DNA of 64,000 nt. It comes from an uncultured Flammeovirgaceae bacterium. GTDB lineage: Bacteria; Bacteroidota; Bacteroidia; Cytophagales; Cyclobacteriaceae. A program made the translations under genes and the position numbers. Location of the stretch: assembly GCA_937883755.1 (NCBI GenBank), contig CAKZYA010000032.1, positions 62,001 to 126,000 of the forward strand. Direction: 5' to 3'. Below, one piece after another: positions 22,543 to 32,756 of the stretch. Position 1 is the first letter of the stretch, and every line of letters starts with the position of its first letter. Under the pieces are notes generated by a model. That model did no database searches. It worked only from the letters and a program-made list of their open reading frames with translations, and was not told the origin of the DNA.

Positions 22543-24936
22543 CTAGTTAAAGACATTACCCCCAGGGTTGTCACTAAACGTGTTGCCTGCTGCCGCATCC
22601 TCGACATTGGCATTTACTGTTCCATCAGAGTATATTCCGTAGTTACCGCTATTGCTAATTTCACTGTTAGTGATATTCACCGTGGCATCAGTACCTACCC
22701 CAATATTGGTTAGGGCGTCAACAAAGCCATCAAAGTCGTACTTAGAACTACCGCCGTAGGTTATCTTTACATGATCCAGTATACTATTCGCAGTATTTGA
22801 GTCAATCAGAATTCCCCGCCACTTAAATACGGATGGATTAAGTGAAGTAAACTCTATCATAGCATCAGAAGTACCTTGAGCAATGAGCGAACCACCTTGG
22901 TCTATCACGAATGGAATATTGTTGTCAAACTCAAATAAAGCTCCAGCTCCAATAGTTAGTTGATCGCGGACGGTAATTCCTCCAGTAACGATATACTTAG
23001 CACCGTCTTTCAAAGCTACCCAAGTGCCTGGACCTTCATCTAATGTTCCGCCAAAAATTTCAACGGCACCCTTGGTGTTATCAGTGAAAGTAGTATTTGC
23101 ATCAACTTCGCTCACCCGATCCACTTCTAGACCTATACCGTATTCGGCATTTCTAACAATAGTATTGTTTTCAAAAGTGGTTAGAAAACCGTAACGGCTG
23201 TAAATGCCGTACCCTTCGCCATCGGCTATGGTTGTATTAGTCAGTTGAAGCTCACCGTTGGCGTACAGTCCAATAGCTGCTGGTACATCCACGAAATCGG
23301 CAAACTCGGTAATGTTTGTTCCTCCAGTGTAGCCAATATTTGCATAATCTATTTTGTTATTAGAACTAGTAGATACCATTTTGATACCACCCCAAGGATT
23401 ATCCTCGTCAAAAGCAGTCATGGTAACTTGGTCGCTGGCGGTACCATTTACGATAAATGCTCCATCGTCGGTAATGGTAAAGAATACATCTTCTTCCATG
23501 CGTAGTTCTGCACCAGCATCAATGGTCAGGTCGGCGTTGGCAGTGATGCTTCCTGAAACATAGTAGAAAGCGTCTCCAGCTAAAGAAGCTAGGGCTACAT
23601 CACCAGATAAAGTAGAACCAAAAACCTCTATGGCACTAATGGTATTGCCTTCAAAAGTAGTAGTAGCATCTATTGTTCCAGCAACATCTATGGGTAACCC
23701 AATTCCTGAAAGAGTGTTATTGCTCACATTATTATTACTGAAGACAATAAGTTCACCGAAGCGAATGTACATTCCGTAGCCACCGCTTTCTGATATTTCA
23801 GTGTTAGTAATTTCTATCTTGCCATCCTGTCCCAAACCGATATTAGCTGGTACATCCACGAAATCAGAAAAGGCGGTCATGTTAGTCCCTCCGCCGAAGG
23901 TTACTACTGCATTATTTAGCACATTTCGCCCATCTTGAGAAGAAATGTAAATACCACCCCAGCGAAGACCCCCTTCGGCATTTGAAGTAGTGAAAACAAT
24001 CTTATTATCTGTTTCTCCATTGGCAATCAGTGCCCCTCCACCACTAGCAATAGTAAGCAGGACGTTCTCATCAAATTCAACCGTTACTCCTGGCTCTACT
24101 GTTAATACAGCAGTAGCTGAAATGGAGGTCGTAACTCGATAATCGGGTAAAGTAGGGTCTTCAAAAACATTTGCTAGTGTTCGGTCTTCAGTAATGTTAC
24201 TGTTAATCAAAACAGGATTAGCATCGGCTTCAATGGTTACTTCCGCAGTAGCACTGTTTCCATCAGGGTCTTCTACTGTTAGGCGAATAGTATACTCACC
24301 AATTACGTCAGGAATGAAGTTAGCTTCGTCGGGATCATCCTCAGTAGAGTTGATCTCCGCAGCACTGCTGCCATCGGGAGCTTCAGTAATTTCCCAAGTG
24401 AATGTGAGTTCATCACTTTCGGTATCTGGATCAATAGTGTTGCTACCATCTAAGGCATACGGGGTACCCACGGTGACAGTATTGTTTTCGTTATCTTCGC
24501 TGATGGGGCGACCATCTTCGTCTACAATAAACACCACAGGTGGCTCCCCTAAAGCTTCAGTCGCTGTCACTGTAACATCATCGGTGTCGGAGTTTCCGTC
24601 TGGGTCAGTAACTGTGAGTGTGAACTGATAAGGTCCTTCAACATCTGGGGTAAAAGTGGCAGAAGCCTGACTACTTCCGTTGACAGAAGCACTACTGCCG
24701 CTGGGAGCCGAAGTAAGCGCCCATGCGTAGGTCAATGTGCCTCCATCAGGGTCGGAAGAACCGCTGCCATCAAGGGTAACGGAATTACCTACCGTGGCTT
24801 GTAAATCTTGACCGGCATTGGCTACCGGAGGCTCACCTACAGGTTCAGGATCATCTTCTTTACAAGCGATTACACCGAGGAAAAGAATAACCATCAATAA
24901 GCGAGTTAGTCCTTTTAAGGAATTTAAATTTTTCAT
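22543..24936 (-). CDS. Surface lipoprotein with two PKD domains and a triplicated beta-helix
   Basis: The 797 residues have a lipoprotein signal ending VIAC. The following KEDDPEP resembles acidic surface-export signals after the lipidated Cys in Bacteroidota. PKD domains lie at about 35-130 ([15 protein letters not shown] ... YAWALTSAP ... [12 protein letters not shown]) and 135-245. Residues 250-797 are a right-handed beta-helix in three large repeats of about 190 residues. Each has DFVDVPAxIGL-like and TNTxI...GYGIY...NN blocks. The repeat spacing is 189-190 residues. The middle of each repeat ([19 protein letters not shown]) matches parallel-beta-helix proteins. It probably binds or degrades a polysaccharide at the cell surface; no catalytic residues can be named. 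Confidence 0.78.
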   Translation of the reverse strand: MKNLNSLKGLTRLLMVILFLGVIACKEDDPEPVGEPPVANAGQDLQATVGNSVTLDGSGSSDPDGGTLTYAWALTSAPSGSSASVNGSSQASATFTPDVEGPYQFTLTVTDPDGNSDTDDVTVTATEALGEPPVVFIVDEDGRPISEDNENNTVTVGTPYALDGSNTIDPDTESDELTFTWEITEAPDGSSAAEINSTEDDPDEANFIPDVIGEYTIRLTVEDPDGNSATAEVTIEADANPVLINSNITEDRTLANVFEDPTLPDYRVTTSISATAVLTVEPGVTVEFDENVLLTIASGGGALIANGETDNKIVFTTSNAEGGLRWGGIYISSQDGRNVLNNAVVTFGGGTNMTAFSDFVDVPANIGLGQDGKIEITNTEISESGGYGMYIRFGELIVFSNNNVSNNTLSGIGLPIDVAGTIDATTTFEGNTISAIEVFGSTLSGDVALASLAGDAFYYVSGSITANADLTIDAGAELRMEEDVFFTITDDGAFIVNGTASDQVTMTAFDEDNPWGGIKMVSTSSNNKIDYANIGYTGGTNITEFADFVDVPAAIGLYANGELQLTNTTIADGEGYGIYSRYGFLTTFENNTIVRNAEYGIGLEVDRVSEVDANTTFTDNTKGAVEIFGGTLDEGPGTWVALKDGAKYIVTGGITVRDQLTIGAGALFEFDNNIPFVIDQGGSLIAQGTSDAMIEFTSLNPSVFKWRGILIDSNTANSILDHVKITYGGSSKYDFDGFVDALTNIGVGTDATVNITNSEISNSGNYGIYSDGTVNANVEDAAAGNTFSDNPGGNVFN

Positions 24937-25091
24937 AATAAGGAATTGGTTTACGTTTGGTTTTTGTCAGTTTAATGCTAGAAAATGTGAGGAGGTAAAC
25001 ATAATAGAAAAAATTTTTCATATTTGTTTACTTAGTAGGCGTGAATCTTATTAAGGGATAAAAATCGTTACCTACTTTACCCATACCAATT

Positions 25092-25862
25092 ATGAAGCAA
25101 GATTCTCAGTATGATGATAAATTTGACCGCTACCTTCGGGATGAAATGGATGCGGAAGAACGGCAAGCCTTTGAAGATTTGCTGAACGAGGATGAAAGTC
25201 TAAAGGAGGAAGTGGATTTGCAGGAGGATATTACCGCCGGAATTGATCTTTTTGGCTCCGAAGAGTTGAAAAGACAATTACAGCAATCTGAGGAGTCAGC
25301 CACTGTCCCACTAACTTTTAGTCAGGAAAGATCTAAGGAGCAGTCTGATAAAGCTAAGGCTGTTCGACCGCTATATTTTGCACTGGCTACTGCTGCATCT
25401 TTTATATTAGTCATTGTCGCGGTTTGGCTGTTGAATCCTGGGGGATCTTCCCAGGATCTGTACGCAGCTTACTATGAACCCTACCCAAATGTAGTGAACC
25501 CAGTAGAGCGCTCGGAAGGGATACCGACTGATGCTGCTGGACAGGCTATGTATTACTACGAACAGGGTAATTACCAACAGGCGATTGCTCTCTTCACTCA
25601 GCAAATGCCTACTGACGTTGCCTACCAATTTTACTTAGGAGTAAGCTACTTGGCGGTGCAGCAACCTACTCAGGCCGAAGAAACACTGCAAACTTTGTTA
25701 TCTGATTCAGAAGGGGCGTTTTACGAGCCTGCTCTATGGTATATTAGTTTAGCGCGGTTGGCCAACAATCAGCCAGATGCGGCTAAAATTACTCTACAAC
25801 AAGTAGTAGGCTTTCAGGGAGAATATGCGACAGATGCTCAAGCTTTGTTAGAGCAATTGTAG
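25092..25862 (+). CDS. TPR protein with anti-sigma-like N-terminus
   Basis: The 256 residues begin with an acidic helical segment (DKFDRYLRDEMDAEERQAFEDLLNEDESLKEEVDLQ) like Bacteroidota anti-sigma proteins and the protein at 8332. One membrane helix is at about 96-115 (PLYFALATAASFILVIVAVWLL). The periplasmic part has TPR units (AMYYYEQGNYQQAIALFTQQ; YQFYLGVSYLAVQQPTQAEETLQ; ALWYISLARLANNQPDAAKITLQQV). No sigma-factor gene is adjacent. Such orphan anti-sigma/TPR proteins are common in Cytophagales. The partner, if any, is elsewhere. Confidence 0.75.
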   Translation: MKQDSQYDDKFDRYLRDEMDAEERQAFEDLLNEDESLKEEVDLQEDITAGIDLFGSEELKRQLQQSEESATVPLTFSQERSKEQSDKAKAVRPLYFALATAASFILVIVAVWLLNPGGSSQDLYAAYYEPYPNVVNPVERSEGIPTDAAGQAMYYYEQGNYQQAIALFTQQMPTDVAYQFYLGVSYLAVQQPTQAEETLQTLLSDSEGAFYEPALWYISLARLANNQPDAAKITLQQVVGFQGEYATDAQALLEQL

Positions 25863-25897
25863 TTCCTTTGTCTTTTCTTCAAATAAGAGTCAAACAA

Positions 25898-25925
25898 AAA
25901 GCCACTCCCCAGAGGAAGTAGCTTT
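25898..25925. terminator. Bidirectional hairpin between convergent genes
   Basis: AAAGCCACTCCC and GGAAGTAGCTTT form a 12-bp stem with two mismatches. It is flanked by A residues upstream and TTT downstream and lies between the TPR gene and the fasciclin gene. Confidence 0.6.
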
Positions 25926-25948
25926 CGTATTAGTAGTTTCTATTTCTC

Positions 25949-27355
25949 CTATGGATTAGGCAATAATACCTGATCAATAACGTGGACGACCCCGCTGTTA
26001 GAGAGATAATCAAAGTCTACTACGTTAGCGGTTTCGGTAGCATCATTGGCATCGTCTACTGTTATGGTTGCGCCTTCTGCTCCGGGCACCAGCGTAATCG
26101 TTAGTGGGGTGCCATTGAGCGATGTAGTAGAAACTGACTCAGCTGCTGCTACATCGGCACTAAAGTTAATCCCCTCAAAAACGTGGGTTTGTAGCACGTT
26201 AGCAAGAAAAGTTGGGTCAAGTCGAGCGGCACTATCGATAGTAACCTCAATACCCGCAGCCTCAAAAGCAGCATCGGTCGGCATAAAAATAGTTTTATTA
26301 GTCCCTAAATCTGCTCCGCTTTCTTCCAAAGCTGTCTGGAAAATAGTGAAGGAGGCACTACTCAACCCATCAGCAAAATTTACCACATCTTCTATTGGTT
26401 CTGCCGGGCGCAGCACCCCACCGAGGAAAACAATACGCCCGTTACTAGCAGTAAGTCCCAAATCAGCGGCTACTACTCCATTCAGAAATAAGGTGTTATT
26501 GTCAATAGTGATGTAGAGCGGTTGACCTAGCAGGGTATTAATTGTCCGTCCAGCATTGGCAAAATCAGCATTTCCTTCTATTACGTGGTAGTCAATGGTA
26601 TTTTCTGCATTCTCTTGAGAAGTAAAAAAGAAGTTATTGAAAGCATCATTCACTGGAGTAAGGAAGGTATTGGCACTAGCACCAGTTAATAATGACTGAT
26701 ATCCACGGTTAATAAACAGATTGTTTATCGTAGTAATACCGCCGAACAATCCCACAGTAGCGGTTAATCCGCCCACTGTACCAAAAGTGGAAGCTACACT
26801 AGGATTAGTTGTATTACCGGTAGTTAACGAAGGAGGTAATAACACTTCGTTCACTACGTGAATCACTCCATTGTTTGCCCGTAAATCTGGTGTTACTACG
26901 TAAGTCGGGCTGAGTTGGGTAGCCGCGTTTAACCGGATAGAGTCGCCTTCTAAAGTAGGAAAAATCTGAGCTAAGTCCAGCGTCGTAAGAGCCGAATCAA
27001 TGTCGTCAGATTCATAGGTAGCATTAGGTACTAGGTGATAAAACAAAATATCAGATAAGATATTGGTAGAAAGCTCCCCCATTGACTCTAAGCCAATAGT
27101 ATTTAGCAAATTAACAAAAGCCTCATTGTTAGGAGCGAAAATGGTATGCTCAGTAGTAGCTAAACGGTCGGCTAGTCCACCGCTGATAAAAGCAGCTAAA
27201 CTATCTAGACCCTCAGTCTGGGTTAAAACTTCTACTAAATCTTCAGCAGGGCGAGGCGGCTCTCCATCTTCATCATCATTATTACACGAAACAACAAACG
27301 CTAGTAAGGGTAGTAATAACCAAGTGGCCCATTGGGCAGAGTACATCTTTTGCAT
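25949..27355 (-). CDS. Lipoprotein with three fasciclin (FAS1) domains
   Basis: The 468 residues have a lipoprotein signal ending FVVSC. The acidic stretch NNDDEDGEPP follows, a possible surface-export signal. FAS1 domains are at about 35-175 (HTIFAPNNEAF ... YHLVPNATY ... VIHVVNEVLLPP), 190-315 (NTFLTPVNDAFNNF ... YHVIEGNADF) and 325-468 (KTIFMPTDAAFEAAG ... QTHVFEGINF ... VVHVIDQVLLPNP). The middle domain is more degenerate. FAS1 domains usually mediate adhesion. It is a single gene divergent from the SusC-type gene. Confidence 0.88.
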   Translation of the reverse strand: MQKMYSAQWATWLLLPLLAFVVSCNNDDEDGEPPRPAEDLVEVLTQTEGLDSLAAFISGGLADRLATTEHTIFAPNNEAFVNLLNTIGLESMGELSTNILSDILFYHLVPNATYESDDIDSALTTLDLAQIFPTLEGDSIRLNAATQLSPTYVVTPDLRANNGVIHVVNEVLLPPSLTTGNTTNPSVASTFGTVGGLTATVGLFGGITTINNLFINRGYQSLLTGASANTFLTPVNDAFNNFFFTSQENAENTIDYHVIEGNADFANAGRTINTLLGQPLYITIDNNTLFLNGVVAADLGLTASNGRIVFLGGVLRPAEPIEDVVNFADGLSSASFTIFQTALEESGADLGTNKTIFMPTDAAFEAAGIEVTIDSAARLDPTFLANVLQTHVFEGINFSADVAAAESVSTTSLNGTPLTITLVPGAEGATITVDDANDATETANVVDFDYLSNSGVVHVIDQVLLPNP

Positions 27356-27861
27356 AGTAAAGTAAAAAGGTTATAAACGGCTCAATATACACTTTTTGCT
27401 AGTAGTTTGGGTAACTTCATAAACAAAAACTTAAAAAGTCGTCTTCTCCATGAGAATCAAATAGTAAATGTCGTTACCATGACTTCAATCGGTTTAGAAA
27501 GACCCGATCTTAAAGATAATAGTCTACCCGAATAAAAAAGAGAGGGTTCTACCTGAAAAGAGCATACTAAACCAAATTATTGTCCGTTACGGGAAAAACA
27601 GCCGCTAGAAGTTATTAGAATACGATATACTAGGGTTTTTAATTACCTGCTAGTTGAGCTGCCTGGCTCACCCAGTGTTTAAAAATATTGAAAATCCCGT
27701 AATCTGGGTGAGATCAATTATAAAAAGCTAATTAGTCTAGTAGATAGTATTTTGCTTATAATGATGTATTTTAGCTTTATCAAACCTTATCCTGAAAACG
27801 GCCCTAACCCTCAACCTTTAGATAGAATTAAAAATACCACGAAGAAACAATCATCGCGTAT
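27356..27861. other. 506-bp intergenic region between divergent fasciclin and SusC-type genes
   Basis: I see no gene. The only clear structure is an inverted repeat at 27667-27712. The promoters of both flanking genes should lie here, but I cannot point to a convincing TTG-N19-TAnnTTTG or TTAACCTT-N14-NATA match. CTCAACCTTTAGATAG at 27811-27826 resembles the latter but lacks the second box at the right distance. Confidence 0.5.
27667..27712. repeat. 9-bp inverted repeat upstream of the SusC-type gene
   Basis: CTCACCCAG (27667-27675) and CTGGGTGAG (27704-27712) are perfect complements separated by 28 nt, about 150 bp before the SusC-type start. It could be an operator for a dimeric regulator or a long-loop hairpin. 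Confidence 0.5.
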
Positions 27862-30800
27862 ATGAATAAATCTTTACTCTTAGTCTTTACTCTTTTCTTA
27901 TCGCTCTCTCTTTTTAATAGCTACGCCCAGGAACTTACCGTAACGGGAAGGGTGACTTCGGCCTCTGATAATTCAGCATTGCCCGGCGTAAACGTGACCC
28001 TGAGAGGAACTAATCGGGGAACCATCACTGATATTGATGGGAATTTTCGGTTGGCGGGCGATGCCAGCGATACCCTTATCTTCTCATTTATCGGATTCAA
28101 TCCATTGGAAGTGCCTATCAATGGGCAGTCATCCCTAGATATAAATCTACAAGAAGATGTACAGGAACTCAGTGAGGTTGTGGTTACTGGTTTCCAGGAA
28201 ATTGAACGTAAGTTGTTCACTGGTTCCGCTGAGCGAATTGAAATGGCAGACATCCGTGCTCCGGGGATGGTAGATGCCAGTCGGATGTTGGAAGGACAAG
28301 TGGCCGGGGTAACCGTAGAAAATGTATCAGGGACTTTTGGTACCGCCCCACGTATCAGGATTCGAGGAAACACCTCCATTAATGGTGATAATCAGCCATT
28401 GTGGGTAGTGGACGGAGTAATCTTAGAAGACCTGACCAATGTTACTGCGGATGATATTGTTACTGGTAATGCCAATACAGTATTGGCTTCTTCGGTGGCT
28501 GGATTGAATCCGGATGATATTGCCTCTTTTCAGGTATTACGCGATGCATCGGCAACTGCCCTCTACGGTACTAGAGCTAAAAACGGCGTAATCGTCATTA
28601 CTACTAAGCGAGGTAGGAGTGGTAAATTGCGGGTAAATTACTCAGGTAATTATTCATTCCGGCTACGTCCGGGCTACGGACAGTTTGATATTCTCAACTC
28701 GGGAGATGAAATGTCCATTTACCGAGAGATGTACGAAAAAGGACTGATTGACATTACCACCTCGGTACGGGCTGAAAACTTTGGTCCGCTGGGTAAGATG
28801 TTTTCCCTAATTTCAGATCATGAGATTAATTGGGGACCTAACGGAACGCTAAACGAAGAGTTTCTAAACCAGTATGAAAATGCGAATACCGATTGGTTTG
28901 ACGTACTGTACCGCGATGTATCGCTTCAACAACAGCATTCGGTAAGCTTGACGGCGGGTAATGAAAACTACAACAGTTACTATTCATTTAGCTTTTTGAA
29001 TGATAATGGACAAACCGTAGCGGACGGAGTGAGTCGCTTTGCGGGAACCGCTCGGAATAGCTTCTTTATATCAGATCGGTTCAATATGGATGTGAAGCTG
29101 ACAGCTAGCTACCGCGATCAACAACTGCCCGGTAGTACTGACCGCGACTTTGATCCGATCACCGGGCGCTTTAGGCGAGACTTTGATATTAACCCATTTA
29201 GCTACGCCATTAATACGAGTCGGTCAATACGTCCGTATGATAGTAACGGAGACCTGGAATACTTTCGCCGAAATTACGCGCCCTTTAATATTCTGGAAGA
29301 GCTTAGTTTGAATTTTATAGATGTACGAGTAGCCGACATTGCAGCACAGACTGACCTAAACTTTAATATCCTGGATAATCTCACTGTCCGTAGTACTATT
29401 CAGGGACGCTATGCATCTACTAATCGCGAACACATTATTCATGAGCGTTCTAATCAGGCTGAGGCCTATCGGGCTGATGATACCCAATTCATTCAGGAAG
29501 CGAATCGGTTACTATTCCAAGATCCTGATGAGCCCGGTTCGCTTCCGAAAGTGGTTTTACCGGAAGGCGGATTTAACTATCTAGATGAGAGTGATTTGCT
29601 TAACTTTTATATTCGTAATAGTATTGAGTGGTCAGAGACCTTCGGGCAAAACCATAATGTAAACTTACTGGCGGGTCAGGAGATTAAATATACTGACCGC
29701 TCGTCTCGTAGTGCTGATGGTATCGGGGTAGTATATGAAAATGGTGGTGTTGTAAATACAGACCCGGATATTATTGAATTTCTCAACCGCCAGGGGGTAG
29801 ACTTTTATTCCTTGTCTGAAGACCGAGAACGCTTTACGGGTTTGTTTCTGAACGGAGGATACTCATTTAAAGATCGTTACGTGGTCAATGGTACAGTGCG
29901 CTACGATGGCTCAAATCGTCTGGGGAAAAGCAGGGCGGCTCGCTACTTGCCTACCTGGAATGTGAGTGGAGCCTGGAATGTAGACCAGGAAACATTCTTC
30001 ACCTTGCCTTCGGTAATTAGTTTTCTTAAACTTCGGGCTACTTACGGATTGTCAGCCAACCTTGGGCCGGATGTAAGTGCTTTACTGAATCTACAATCAG
30101 ATGTAACTCTAAGGCCTACTGATACGGAGTCTTTTTTGTTCATTGAAGATCTGGAAAATCAAGACTTAACTTGGGAGAAGCTTTATGAATTTAATGTAGG
30201 AATGGACTTCGGTCTATTTAATGATCGAGTTACTGGTACGGTTGATTACTTTGAGCGTAATTCCTTCGATTTGATTGGGGTACTGCAAACAAGTGGAATA
30301 GGAGGGGAAGCGTTTAAACTGGGTAACTTTGCTGATTTGGAATCCAATGGTTTTGAGTTTACCATCAATACGCTTAACTACTACGACGAAAACTTCTCTT
30401 GGACTACTAATTTTAACATCAGTTATGTCCCCGACCGAATCACCCGCTTTGATTTTAATCCTCGAGTAGCTGATGCTATCTCGGCGCAGGGAGCCGCAGT
30501 ACTAGATGGAGCTCGTCGCGGTATTTACTCTACAAAATTTGCTGGCTTAGATGCTCGAGGTATTCCTACCTTCTTTGACCTTAACGGTGAGGTAGTATAC
30601 GATTATGACCTACAACAGCGCGATAGTCTTCAGCAAATTCTTCAATACGAAGGCTCAGCAGAACCTCAGGGCGCGGGTGGCTTCACCAATGTGTTTACTT
30701 ATAAAAACTGGTCGCTCAATGTATTGGTATCGTATCGGTTTGGCTATAAAATTCGCCTCAATGATGCCTTTGCCCCTCGCTATACTGACTTTAGCTCTTT

Positions 30801-31185
30801 TTCTCGTGATTTCGTAGATCGGTGGGTAGTACCGGGCGATGAGGAATTTACAGATATTCCAGTGATCCTGGATAACCAGATTTTAGCTGGTGACGTTACT
30901 GCCCAGCTCCGGAACTCTTATGATTTGTATAATAAGAGTTCGGTTAGAATAGCCGATGGCGATCATGTACGGCTCAAGACGGTACGTTTATCGTACAATA
31001 TGCCCCAGTCGTGGGTAAGTAAGATTGGCGCGAGCACGGCTTCTCTAGGAGTAGAAGGCCAAAACCTACTATTATTGTATTCTGATGATCGCCTGAATGG
31101 GCAAGACCCTGAATTCTTCTCAGCAGGAGGGGTAGCATTTCCACAGCCCCGACAGGTGACAGTATCGTTAAACATTGGCTTTTAA
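27862..31185 (+). CDS. SusC/RagA-family TonB-dependent outer-membrane transporter
   Basis: The 1107 residues start with a signal peptide (to YAQ, about residue 23). A carboxypeptidase-D-like regulatory domain follows (about 25-105: VTGRVTSASDNSALPGVNVTLRGTNRG ... FSFIGF). The plug is at about 110-245 (ELSEVVVTGFQEI; SRMLEGQVAGVTVENVSGTFG; RIRGNTSINGDNQPLWVVDGV; VLRDASATALYGTRAKNGVIVITTKRG), all hallmark SusC motifs. The remainder is the 22-strand barrel, ending VTVSLNIGF. It imports a ligand bound by the SusD-type lipoprotein encoded next, using TonB energy. The substrate is not evident, and no glycoside hydrolase is adjacent. Instead a metallohydrolase lipoprotein and a DUF4302 protein follow. 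Confidence 0.95.
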   Translation: MNKSLLLVFTLFLSLSLFNSYAQELTVTGRVTSASDNSALPGVNVTLRGTNRGTITDIDGNFRLAGDASDTLIFSFIGFNPLEVPINGQSSLDINLQEDVQELSEVVVTGFQEIERKLFTGSAERIEMADIRAPGMVDASRMLEGQVAGVTVENVSGTFGTAPRIRIRGNTSINGDNQPLWVVDGVILEDLTNVTADDIVTGNANTVLASSVAGLNPDDIASFQVLRDASATALYGTRAKNGVIVITTKRGRSGKLRVNYSGNYSFRLRPGYGQFDILNSGDEMSIYREMYEKGLIDITTSVRAENFGPLGKMFSLISDHEINWGPNGTLNEEFLNQYENANTDWFDVLYRDVSLQQQHSVSLTAGNENYNSYYSFSFLNDNGQTVADGVSRFAGTARNSFFISDRFNMDVKLTASYRDQQLPGSTDRDFDPITGRFRRDFDINPFSYAINTSRSIRPYDSNGDLEYFRRNYAPFNILEELSLNFIDVRVADIAAQTDLNFNILDNLTVRSTIQGRYASTNREHIIHERSNQAEAYRADDTQFIQEANRLLFQDPDEPGSLPKVVLPEGGFNYLDESDLLNFYIRNSIEWSETFGQNHNVNLLAGQEIKYTDRSSRSADGIGVVYENGGVVNTDPDIIEFLNRQGVDFYSLSEDRERFTGLFLNGGYSFKDRYVVNGTVRYDGSNRLGKSRAARYLPTWNVSGAWNVDQETFFTLPSVISFLKLRATYGLSANLGPDVSALLNLQSDVTLRPTDTESFLFIEDLENQDLTWEKLYEFNVGMDFGLFNDRVTGTVDYFERNSFDLIGVLQTSGIGGEAFKLGNFADLESNGFEFTINTLNYYDENFSWTTNFNISYVPDRITRFDFNPRVADAISAQGAAVLDGARRGIYSTKFAGLDARGIPTFFDLNGEVVYDYDLQQRDSLQQILQYEGSAEPQGAGGFTNVFTYKNWSLNVLVSYRFGYKIRLNDAFAPRYTDFSSFSRDFVDRWVVPGDEEFTDIPVILDNQILAGDVTAQLRNSYDLYNKSSVRIADGDHVRLKTVRLSYNMPQSWVSKIGASTASLGVEGQNLLLLYSDDRLNGQDPEFFSAGGVAFPQPRQVTVSLNIGF

Positions 31186-31225
31186 GAAAATATGAAGTGT
31201 GACATGAGAAATAAAAAAACAATAA

Positions 31226-31298
31226 GTCCACAGCCAATAGTCTACGGTCGAAAGCTTATGACTCACAGTTTAAAACGTAAAATAAGTAATCTGTGGAC
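31226..31298. repeat. Repeat-like inverted sequence inside the SusD leader region
   Basis: GTCCACAG (31226-31233) and CTGTGGAC (31291-31298) are perfect complements. Each is followed or preceded by related blocks (ATAGTCTACGG; ATAGACTACCG). The texture is that of the dispersed 'gtcc-acag-tctat' intergenic repeats of Bacteroidota, here reading through the 5' end of the SusD-type gene. Confidence 0.45.
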
Positions 31299-32739
31299 GA
31301 TAGACTACCGATTATGGACTATGATGTTGGGAATACTGTTGCTTTCGTCTTGCGATAACTACCTCGAGGAAACCCCCGATAACCGAGTTGATCTGAATAC
31401 CTTAGACAAGGCTGCTCAGCTATTGACCAATGCTTACTCAGAGGGAGGGTACAATTTTGTAGAGTGGATGGGAGATATGGTTACTTTTACCCGGGGCACA
31501 GTAAAAGAAGATCAGCATATTCAGGCTTACGAGTGGCGCGATGTCGATGAGTTATTTCAAGATTCCCCTACATACTTCTGGAATCAGACCTACGAAGCCA
31601 TTGCTCATGCTAATGAAGTATTAGCGGTAGTAGACCAGCTACCGGGTGATGAAGACCGTCGCCAAGCCGTAAAGGCTGAGGCATTGTTAGCTCGAGCCTA
31701 CGGCCATTTTATGCTGGTAAACTTGTTTGCTAAGCACTACGATGAAGCCACCGCCTCCTCTGATCCGGGTATTCCCTATGTGCTCAGACCTGAAACTAAC
31801 TTTATTGCGGAATATGAGCGAGCCTCTGTACAGCAGGTATATGATTTGGTGGAGGAAGACTTACTAGCCGGTTTAGAGTTAGTAGATGGGTCGTTTTATG
31901 CGAACTCCGGTAAGTATCATTTTACTCGTAATTCAGCACTAGCCTTTGCTTCTCGTTTCTACCTTTTTAAGCGGGATTTCCAAAATTGCATTGAATATAG
32001 TAGCCAGATATTAGGAAGTAGTCCTGAAGTGTTTGTGAGGGATTTAAACGCACTGCTGGAAGAGCGTATTAATACCGAAGACTACATCCGGCTTTATACT
32101 TCGCCGAGTGAGCCTAGCAATCTGCTGCTAATGCGTAAGGTGACTAACTTCCCAATAACTGTAGGCTTCTGGCCCGATGATAATATTTTTCGAGGAAGAC
32201 TTTTCGAGAATAGCCCGTTTGATGCTACTGACCTACGAGCTGACCCAGCTTTTGTGCGGGGTGATAACGGAATTACTGCAACCCGCTTTGAGTTTTTATT
32301 TGAACGTAGTAGCCTTACCTCAAATGTTGGGTTTAACTATACGGTTATAACTCCTTTTAAGGGTGAAGAGGTGTTACTTAACAGAGCTGAGAGCTACGCG
32401 TTTTTGGGACAAATTGACGAGGCTTTGGCTGATTTACAAACCTTGTTAGACAAGCGATACGATACTCCGGTAGAAGCTGATTTTGAAACCATTGAGAATT
32501 TTATTGGAACGAACGACACCCGGGTGGCGATGATTCTATATATCGTAGAAGTAGAGCGACCAAAAGAATTTATCCACGAAGGCTTGCGTTGGTTTGATAT
32601 AAAACGCTACGGAATACCAGTTACTCATGTTTTACAAGATGGCTCTGAAATTACACTAGCTGAAGAAGATAATCGGAAAATACTACAGATCCCTCAGGCT
32701 GCCCAAGATATTGGTGGTTTGTCGGCTAACCCTCGTTAA
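31258..32739 (+). CDS. SusD/RagB-family nutrient-binding lipoprotein
   Basis: The mature protein shows the SusD pattern: CDNYLEETPDNRVDL after the lipobox LSSC, TPR-like helices (QAVKAEALLARAYGHFMLVNLFAKHY), IPYVLRPE, and a C-terminal RagB part with LLNRAESYAFLGQIDEALADLQTLLDKRY and EFIHEGLRWFDIKRYGIPV. It is a surface lipoprotein that caps the SusC-type barrel. The start is uncertain. The frame opens at 31192, but ATG 31258 gives the most signal-like N-terminus (MTHSLKRK ... MMLGILLLSSC). The upstream codons come from repeat-like DNA. Confidence 0.9.
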   Translation: MTHSLKRKISNLWTIDYRLWTMMLGILLLSSCDNYLEETPDNRVDLNTLDKAAQLLTNAYSEGGYNFVEWMGDMVTFTRGTVKEDQHIQAYEWRDVDELFQDSPTYFWNQTYEAIAHANEVLAVVDQLPGDEDRRQAVKAEALLARAYGHFMLVNLFAKHYDEATASSDPGIPYVLRPETNFIAEYERASVQQVYDLVEEDLLAGLELVDGSFYANSGKYHFTRNSALAFASRFYLFKRDFQNCIEYSSQILGSSPEVFVRDLNALLEERINTEDYIRLYTSPSEPSNLLLMRKVTNFPITVGFWPDDNIFRGRLFENSPFDATDLRADPAFVRGDNGITATRFEFLFERSSLTSNVGFNYTVITPFKGEEVLLNRAESYAFLGQIDEALADLQTLLDKRYDTPVEADFETIENFIGTNDTRVAMILYIVEVERPKEFIHEGLRWFDIKRYGIPVTHVLQDGSEITLAEEDNRKILQIPQAAQDIGGLSANPR

Positions 32740-32756
32740 CAGAAATTAAATTAGAA

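Noticed and set aside
24194-24628. 144-residue + strand ORF within the PKD lipoprotein gene
   Set aside because: It is a low-complexity Ser/Val-rich antisense frame of the PKD repeats.
27811-27835. TCAACCTT upstream of the SusC-type gene as a seventh ECF-type site
   Set aside because: After 14 nt the sequence is AATACCAC, which lacks ATA at positions 2-4, and the first box has TCAACC instead of TTAACC.
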